From positions 7,006,001 to 7,070,000 of the forward strand of contig NC_135008.1 of assembly GCF_051020985.1 (NCBI RefSeq): a stretch of 64,000 bases of DNA, in the 5' to 3' direction. Under the pieces are notes generated by a model, which saw only the letters and a list, made by a program, of their open reading frames with translations, ran no database searches and had not been told where the DNA came from. Position 1 is the stretch's first letter. Every line of letters begins with the position of its first letter. This stretch comes from Nomia melanderi. Lineage: Eukaryota > Arthropoda > Insecta > Hymenoptera > Halictidae. Positions 57,658 to 64,000 of the stretch are shown piece by piece. A program made the translations under genes and the position numbers.

Positions 57658-59844
57658 ATGTGGGGAACATTCCTCGGTTTCGTCTTTTCCTCCGTTACAG
57701 GTATATATGATATATAATCATATATTTCTACAAATATGGTTCCGTAATACTTCTGCAGTTAATGTAAATGTTCTATTCTGGTTTTCTTTTTCTTCTTCTT
57801 CCTATTATTATCGTTATCGCTACCAGCACCATTCGAGAATATCTCACAATGCCTCCCTAATTTGCAGTTAGTGCGAAAGATTGTGTACCGTACACTATCG
57901 ACGGAAATGTAATCGCATGTATTTGCAATTCTACGTATTGCGATTATACACTGAACGATCAGTCACGCACTCTGCAAGAGAATGAATATTATTGGTACCA
58001 AACAAACAAGGCTGGACTCAGGTTGGACCTGTCAAAGGGTACTTTCCAGTCAAATTTCAAAAAAGCATCTTCTAAAGTGAATTTAGTCCTCGACAGAAAG
58101 AAGAAATATCAAACGATTCTCGGTTTCGGTGGTGCTTTTACCGACTCCACCGGTATAAACATAAATAAACTCAGCCGGGCTACGCAACATCAACTACTGC
58201 AGTAATCACAAACACCTTCGGTCTAGCACAATTTTAACATAGCACTGAGGAAATTAACAATACAAATATTCCGTTCTACTCAAACGTACTTGGAGCATTG
58301 ATAGTTTTCTTTGTTCACAGTGCATACTACGATCCGAAAGTAGGAAGTAACTATAACATGGGCAGACTCCCGATCGCTGGTACCGATTCCTCAATCAGAC
58401 CTTACTCGTACGACGATATTATCGACGATAAGTCCTTGCGATACTGGTCCCTTGCGCCGGAAGATTACAAATATAAAATCCCATATGCGAAACAAGCTCT
58501 AAAACTGAATCCTACTACAAAATTTGTCGCCTCCGCGTGGTCAGCACCCGGTTGGATGAAAACCTCTGGAGAATACGCCAAATTTGGTAAATGAGATTAT
58601 ATATTAAAAAAAGAAATAATGAAATACTGTTGCTATAGGAACAAAAATGAAGGAAGCTTTTAATGTCGGTGTGTTTGTTTAGGGTTCCTGAAGATAAAAT
58701 ATTATCAGACTTACGCCAATTACTTGACTAAATTTGCGTTAGCATATCAGAAACATGGTCTCGATATATGGGCCATTACCACAGGCAACGAACCAACGAT
58801 CACATTACAAATCAAATCGCCGTATGTAATTTCTATGGGTTGGACACCAGAAACTATGGCCGAATGGGTTGCTAACAACTTGGGGCCGACTTTGGCTGCA
58901 TCGAAGAGCAACCAGACAGTCATCCTAGCTCTCGACGACGATAGATATTTATTACCATATTTCGTGGTACCTATATTAGGACAGGAATCGTCGTCAAAAT
59001 ACACCGTCGGAACAGCCGTTCATTGGTACTTCCCTTTCGAAGCTCCAATCACTGTACTAGATGAAACTCACGATCTGTTTCCAAATAAAATCATACTCAT
59101 GACTGAGGCATCGCAGGGTGAGTGACAGTCTTTTGAAAATTTAGACTGATATAGGTCACAACGTTTCTTTGCCAAATAACACAATCGTTCCATGTTGTAT
59201 GCATTTAGGCCCCACATATTGGGGAAGACCCACTATGGCATCAGATATGTGGGATCTAGGAGCACGGTATATGTTAAGCATAATGCAGGTATGGCGGAAC
59301 AACTTGTTCAACTATTTGTTACTTACGCAGTGGCACGTAAACCCGAGTCTATTATTTTATATGAATGTTTAACAATCGATATCACGATATTCTTTCAGTA
59401 TTTGAACAATTGGTCCGTCGGATGGATAGATTGGAATTTAGTTCTAGACAGAGAAGGAGGACCATCTTGGGCCCGCACGATCCTCAACGCAGCTATTGTC
59501 GTCAATCCAGAGAAAGATGAATTTTACAAATTACCTATGTACTATGGTATCGCGCATGTCAGTAAGTTCGTTGACAGAGGTTCTGTCAGAGTTTCTATCG
59601 ACGATACGGACACTATCAAGACTGCTGCGTTTACGACTCCTTCAAAGGAAGTTGTAATTGTGCTTTACAACACGTAAGTCGACAAACTTTTATATACTAT
59701 TTCATCTGCAGTAATTATTACTCTTTCCTTTCGTGTTACAGAGAATCAACTCCGAACTCCGTAACCATAACGGATGCAGAAAAGGGTTCGATTGAGCTGA
59801 AATTGTCTCCGCTTTCCATGAATACTGTGGTATACAAGCAATAA
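57658..59844 (+). CDS. GBA: Acid glucosylceramidase (GH30), array copy 4 (chimeric origin)
   Basis: Exons: 57658-57700, 57868-58201, 58321-58586, 58683-59117, 59209-59288, 59399-59673, 59742-59844; 511 residues, no stop or frameshift. The promoter, signal peptide (MWGTFLGFVFSSVTG) and first 25 residues of exon 2 match copy 5 (KDC.PYTIDGNVIACICNST). From YCDYTLNDQS onward the gene matches copy 3. Acid/base Glu in TTGNEP and nucleophile Glu in ILMTEASQG are present. Two changes at normally constant places: the family DFS motif reads DSS (TDSSIRPY, one T-to-C change from copy 3), and the exon 2/3 junction codon gives His where copies 1, 3 and 5 have Arg. These may mean relaxed constraint or altered specificity; the frame itself is intact. 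Confidence 0.93.
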
Positions 59845-59899
59845 TTCCGTATGTTTTATATAATATGCATAATCCAGTATAATTGTATTACTCAATGAA

Positions 59900-59905
59900 A
59901 ATAAA
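59900..59905 (+). terminator. Polyadenylation signal, GBA copy 4
   Basis: AATAAA 56 bp after the stop, same context as copy 3. Confidence 0.65.
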
Positions 59906-60250
59906 CGTCTATTACTCTTTGCTTGATACATAAACGTTGGCATTACTTATGAATCCTAAATCAACAATGAATCATCCCGTGTAAGCCTCTTTATTATCAT
60001 ATGTGTAGTACCACACTGTTTAGTGTACCAGTATTTACTGACTACAAAACAAATTATGTCTATCGATAACCAGTCGTTTGCTATGAATGTTAATAGGGTT
60101 TCAAAAATTCTGGGAAGTCAAGGAATTATATACGATATAATTATGCGCGCCACTACCGCCGTAAAAACAACGAAATATAGTCTCAGTTGTAGCATCGTGT
60201 CAGCCTCAACAATTTTTTGCCTAACAGACACAAAAATGTACGGTAACGTG

Positions 60251-60258
60251 TATAAATA
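60251..60258 (+). promoter_or_regulatory. TATA box of GBA copy 5
   Basis: TATAAATA 68 bp before the ATG, in the same duplicated spacer as the copy 4 promoter. Confidence 0.6.
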
Positions 60259-60325
60259 CGGTTAGCAAACCATTGGCTATCTCGGACTTGTTCGATTTTA
60301 CCTGCAACAACGAATATTCAAAGAC

Positions 60326-62528
60326 ATGTGGGGAACATTCCTCGTTTTTGTCTTTTTCTTCGTTACAGGTATATATTATTCTTCGTTACAGGTATTTCTG
60401 CGGATATTATTTTGTGATACTTGTGCAGTTAATGTAATTATTCTGTTCTGATCTCATTTTCTTTTTGTTAACATTATCATCGTTATCGCTACCAGCACCA
60501 TTCGAGAATATCTCACAATGCCTCCCTAATTTGCAGTTAGTGCGAAAGATTGTTTACCGTACACTATCGACGGAAATGTAATCGCATGTATTTGCAATTC
60601 TACATATTGCGATGATACACCAGAAAACGAACCAATTGTTCCGGAAAAAGGAAGCTTCTACTGGTATGTCTCAAATAAAGGAGGAGACAGGCTACGAATG
60701 ACAACTGGGAAATTTAACTCAAACAAAACTTCCTCTGTTTCCGGAGAACATTTAATCTTAAACAGTAAAAAAAAATATCAAACGATTCTTGGGTTTGGCG
60801 GTGCGTTCACTGACTCTGTTGGTATTAACTTAAGGAAACTTAGTCCGGCTACGCAAGATCAGCTGATACGGTAATCAGTTATTATATTACCGTAATATAC
60901 ATTATCTTATATCTGCCGAAAGCGCAATCGATTGAAATTTTCATTATCCGTAGGACATACTATGATCCAAAAGTGGGAAGTAGATACAATTTAGCTCGTG
61001 TCCCAATCGGTGGCACCGATTTTTCAACGAGAGCTTACACGTACGATGAGCATATAAACGACACTTCATTGGAACACTTTCAACTCACGTACGAAGATTA
61101 CGAATATAAAATTCCTTTCATAAAGAAGGCTCGCGAATTAAATCCTACTACGAAACTACTCAGCGCTGCATGGACAGCTCCAACGTGGATGAAGACTAAC
61201 GGTAAATATAATGGATATGGTAAGTATCATATAGTATAATAATATAATATAATAAATATGATATACAATAAAACGATGGCATATTTTAATTTCTCAACTA
61301 CCACCTAGGTTTCTTAGAGAAAAAATATTATCAGCTTTATGCTGATTACTTACTGAAGTTCTTGGATGCATACAAAGAAAATGGTCTTGACATGTGGGCT
61401 ATTACAACGGGTAACGAACCGACAAATGCTTATAGACTCCATTTTCCCCTTAATACCATGGGGTGGACCCCTCAAACCATGGCTGATTGGGTCGCTAATT
61501 ATATGGGTCCCAGTTTGGCGTTATCGAGTCACAATGAAACATTGATCTTACTCCTTGATGACAATAGAAATGTGCTACCCTGGTTTGTATCACCAACATT
61601 TACGGATAGAAATGCATCAAAGTACGCTGCGGGAACAGCTGTTCATTGGTACGAAGATTCTAATACGCCAGCAACTGTGTTGGATTGGACTCACGATAGT
61701 TTTCCAGATAAAATCATTCTCCTGACAGAAGCATCACTAGGTAATATTTCTATAATTTGCAAAAATTACCAAACATATTCAAGTAGACTAGAGAAGAAAC
61801 AGGTTACCAGACTTTATACAAAAGTTTCTTAACATTTATTGACAATAAAATCAAAGGACCATCACCTGATTATCTATTTGTTTAGTACCGCGAACATGGG
61901 GAACTCCAAAGGTCGTATCAGAAATATGGAAGCGAGCTGAAATGTATGCTTCAAGTATTATTGAGGTAAAGAAATTATAACTCGTCGTAATTTTCTTAGC
62001 ATAATTTCTAATGAAAATATTTTACTTGAAGTATATGAATCATTGGGCTGTTGGCTGGATGGACTGGAATCTAGCTCTTGATGAAAGGGGTGCACCAAAT
62101 TGGCTCAATAATACCAATGACGCATCCGTTATTGTAAATCCAAGCAAGGATGAATTTTATAAAACACCTATGTATTATGCTATTAAACATTTTAGTAGAT
62201 TCGTTGATAGACATTCCGTTAGAATATCTATCACCAATACTGCCACCATTAAGACGACCGCTTTCGTAACACCCTCGGCAGAAATTGTTGTTGTACTGTG
62301 TAATAGGTAATATTAATTTCCTTCACTTTTTAATTTTACATTGAATATTACTATCTTATTTTGACACATGAACTTACCAAATTTTTTAATGATTCTATAC
62401 CGTAATCCAAATTTTATATACATTCTAGGAACAATTCTTCAAAGACTATGACCTTAACAGATTTGGATAGAGGTACTATGCACTTGACGCTATCCCCGAA
62501 TTCGATAAATACTGTGATATATCAATAA
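60326..62528 (+). CDS. GBA: Acid glucosylceramidase (GH30), array copy 5
   Basis: Exons: 60326-60368, 60537-60870, 60954-61219, 61309-61740, 61886-61965, 62032-62306, 62429-62528; 509 residues. Signal peptide MWGTFLVFVFFFVTG. Exon 2 starts like copy 4 and then diverges after TYCDD (TPENEPIVPEKGSFYWYVSN). Barrel motifs: DFSTRAYTYDE, AAWTAPTWMKTN, acid/base Glu in TTGNEP, AVHWYE, nucleophile Glu in ILLTEASLG, MDWNLALD, FYKTPMYY. Minor oddities: GAPNW instead of GGPNW, and VVLCNR where others have LYN. The region around the first splice donor is duplicated (60369-60391), giving a second GTATTT donor that would shift the frame. The terminal AATAAA overlaps the stop codon (62524-62529). More diverged than the 3/4 pair, so it is an older copy. 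Confidence 0.95.
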
Positions 62529-62731
62529 ACAAAATTATATTTACGTGAGTACAGTGTGCTTTCGTAAGTGTTTAATTATAACATTTGAAATAATGATAAC
62601 ACTAATATTATAACGGTTATTACAATTAATAATATATAAATGAACTATCAAAAAGTCAATAATTTATGCCAGTACCAATAATTAACAAAGATATTTCAGT
62701 GAAATGAAACAAACCATATGTATTTAACTGC

Positions 62732-62737
62732 TTTATT
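62732..62737 (-). terminator. Polyadenylation signal of mRpS30
   Basis: AATAAA on the minus strand 20 bp past the stop codon. Confidence 0.6.
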
Positions 62738-62756
62738 TTTGCATCAATTAAATATT

Positions 62757-64000
62757 TTATGCATCTGGATAATACGTTTTTGCCCAACGTCCTATTTTTC
62801 GCTTATTTGGATGGAGCCTAAGACATCTTGGTATATAAACAGGTGTATGATCGTCCAATCTTCGTTGAGATGGTTTAAAACCGAATTGCCATGGATCTCG
62901 TCTTTTTTCTAGAGGTCGTGTATTGTGTTTAATCATGTAGATCTTTTGCCAATCAGGTATTTCAGGTACTCGCCTATACATCAGAAAGTAATGAATTATA
63001 ACTACAAATAATGGTGGGTGAATGTTCAATCATATTATAAAATTACTTAAATAAACTGATTACATACAAATGTCTTGGTCTATTAGTCATAAGATGCTTG
63101 AAATGTTTTTCTAACCATATTCTTCGCTCATTGTCTGGAATATCAGCAATATGTTTCACAGACTCTCCCAAATAAGGCTTCAAATTTACGCCTGTCCTTT
63201 CTTGGGGTGTATTAATATAAAATTTGATTAATGTCTTTAAAGCATCTTCATTAAAGCCATGAATTTTCTCATTCTCCACTGTATCAAACAATATCTCAGG
63301 TTTGGTTATCCAGCATGTATTGCACATAGGATTCTCATCCATGAATGGTGATCGTAATAATGTTGTATTTAATTGATAGGTACAAAATGACCATGATTGT
63401 CCATCTGTTATAACAGTCTGTGATACTAATGGGTATGTAATTTCGTTCAGTGTAGAAAAACCTGAAATCATCATAACATCAAAAGCAGTTCCATCTTCTT
63501 TTGTATTAGTTAAATATGGTTTTTTAATGAAATATAGAAATTATTAAACATTTATTTATACCTTGATAACAAGCTTGTGACAACAACCAACCATAGGATG
63601 CAATTATAGCCTGAACTGTGACTGCATCCAATGTATCATCCATAGTTTTTGGTCTATGTAATAAATTATCAGTATAGTGATAAGACAAGGAACCAAATTC
63701 ATCTGGATCACCAGGCCAGAAACCAGGTATACTGGTAGCATGCTTATATAAAAATGTATGCCCTAACACTTTAGGATTTAAGTTGAATTTAGGAACATTA
63801 AATTCCAAAGTGTAAAGTTCATTAAGAGAAATGACTTCTTTCAATGGAAATTTGTTCCTTAATTGTAGAATTGGTGAACCCACGTATTGTACAGGCATAT
63901 CTTTTAATTGGTATTTCTTGAAAGGTTTTGGCTCTACTTCTGCTATTGCATCACTTGCAGAACCTCTAGGAGCCTTACCTACAAACCAGAATGCTTCTAG
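62757..64000 (-). CDS. mRpS30: Mitochondrial ribosomal protein mRpS30 (mL65), 3' part
   Basis: A structural protein of the mitochondrial ribosome (placed in the large subunit as mL65). Exons in transcript order: 64000 (cut by the window) to 63562, 63497-63068, 62973-62757, with GT-AG junctions at phases 1 and 2. First visible residues: EAFWFVGKAPRGSA, then IPGFWPGDPDEFGSLSYHY. The middle exon has LVSQTVITDGQSWSFCTYQL, CNTCW and EKIHGFNEDAL, which line up with the recalled vertebrate C-terminus (VVSQSVVTDG..FSFFCYQLNT, NICW, DVKGFNDDVL). The insect protein continues past the vertebrate end with PDWQKIYMIKHNTRPLEKRR and a basic tail ending KTYYPDA. mL37 is the related family; the QTV.TDG and GFN.D motifs favour mRpS30. 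The gene is tail to tail with GBA copy 5, 228 bp apart. Confidence 0.8.

Larger units (their letters stand above)
55230..57944. repeat. Tandem duplication unit A (~2.7 kb)
   Basis: Runs from exon 2 of GBA copy 3, through its 3' end and spacer, to exon 2 of copy 4. It is nearly identical to the next unit, 57945-60613, including introns and 340 bp of non-coding promoter DNA. The junction is just after TATTGCGAT in exon 2. Confidence 0.85.
57945..60613. repeat. Tandem duplication unit B (~2.7 kb)
   Basis: Second copy of the unit at 55230-57944. The 80-codon open frame at 60023-60265 and its twin at 57355-57627 are part of the duplicated promoter spacer; their similarity reflects recent duplication rather than coding constraint. 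Confidence 0.85.

Noticed and set aside
1..64000. CRISPR arrays, bacterial operons or ribosome-binding sites
   Set aside because: The DNA is eukaryotic with spliced genes; no regularly spaced direct repeats with unique spacers were seen.

Overview
The window looks like nuclear DNA from an insect, most likely a hymenopteran (bee or wasp type). Reasons: spliced genes with short GT-AG introns, TATA boxes and TCAGT-like initiators, CpG-rich intergenic DNA, insect-like GBA, TTLL3 and mRpS30 proteins, and many short non-autonomous DNA transposons. The species cannot be told from the sequence alone.

Layout. Left edge (1-4.0 kb): a tandem repeat, then a minus-strand TTLL3-type tubulin glycylase reconstructed as nine exons with consistent phases. 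4-38 kb: a gene-poor stretch with transposon copies, two dispersed repeats, and two weakly supported minus-strand gene fragments: a Cys-rich terminal exon at 10.16-10.31 kb and a two-exon 3' end at 18.26-18.9 kb. At 38.27-38.93 kb sits a compact, TATA-driven three-exon gene for an 81-residue secreted, cysteine-free peptide that I do not recognise. 39-47.7 kb is again mostly repeats.

The main content is 47.7-62.5 kb: five head-to-tail, apparently intact genes for lysosomal acid glucosylceramidase (GBA, glycoside hydrolase family 30). All share the same seven-exon plan (first coding exon always 43 nt, third always 266 nt), both catalytic glutamates and predicted lengths of 508-511 residues. Copies 3, 4 and 5 carry a direct duplication of about 2.7 kb whose junction falls inside exon 2. 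Copy 4 is therefore a chimera: promoter, exon 1 and the start of exon 2 are of the copy-5 type, and the rest is of the copy-3 type. The array is bounded on the right, tail to tail, by a minus-strand mitochondrial ribosomal protein mRpS30 (mL65), which runs off the window edge.

Mobile DNA: at least six families of short TTAA-flanked (piggyBac-type) elements and one TA-flanked (Tc1/mariner-type) family. Several are nested in each other and three lie in GBA introns. All coordinates and exon phases were worked out by eye; homology calls rest on recalled family motifs, not on a database search.
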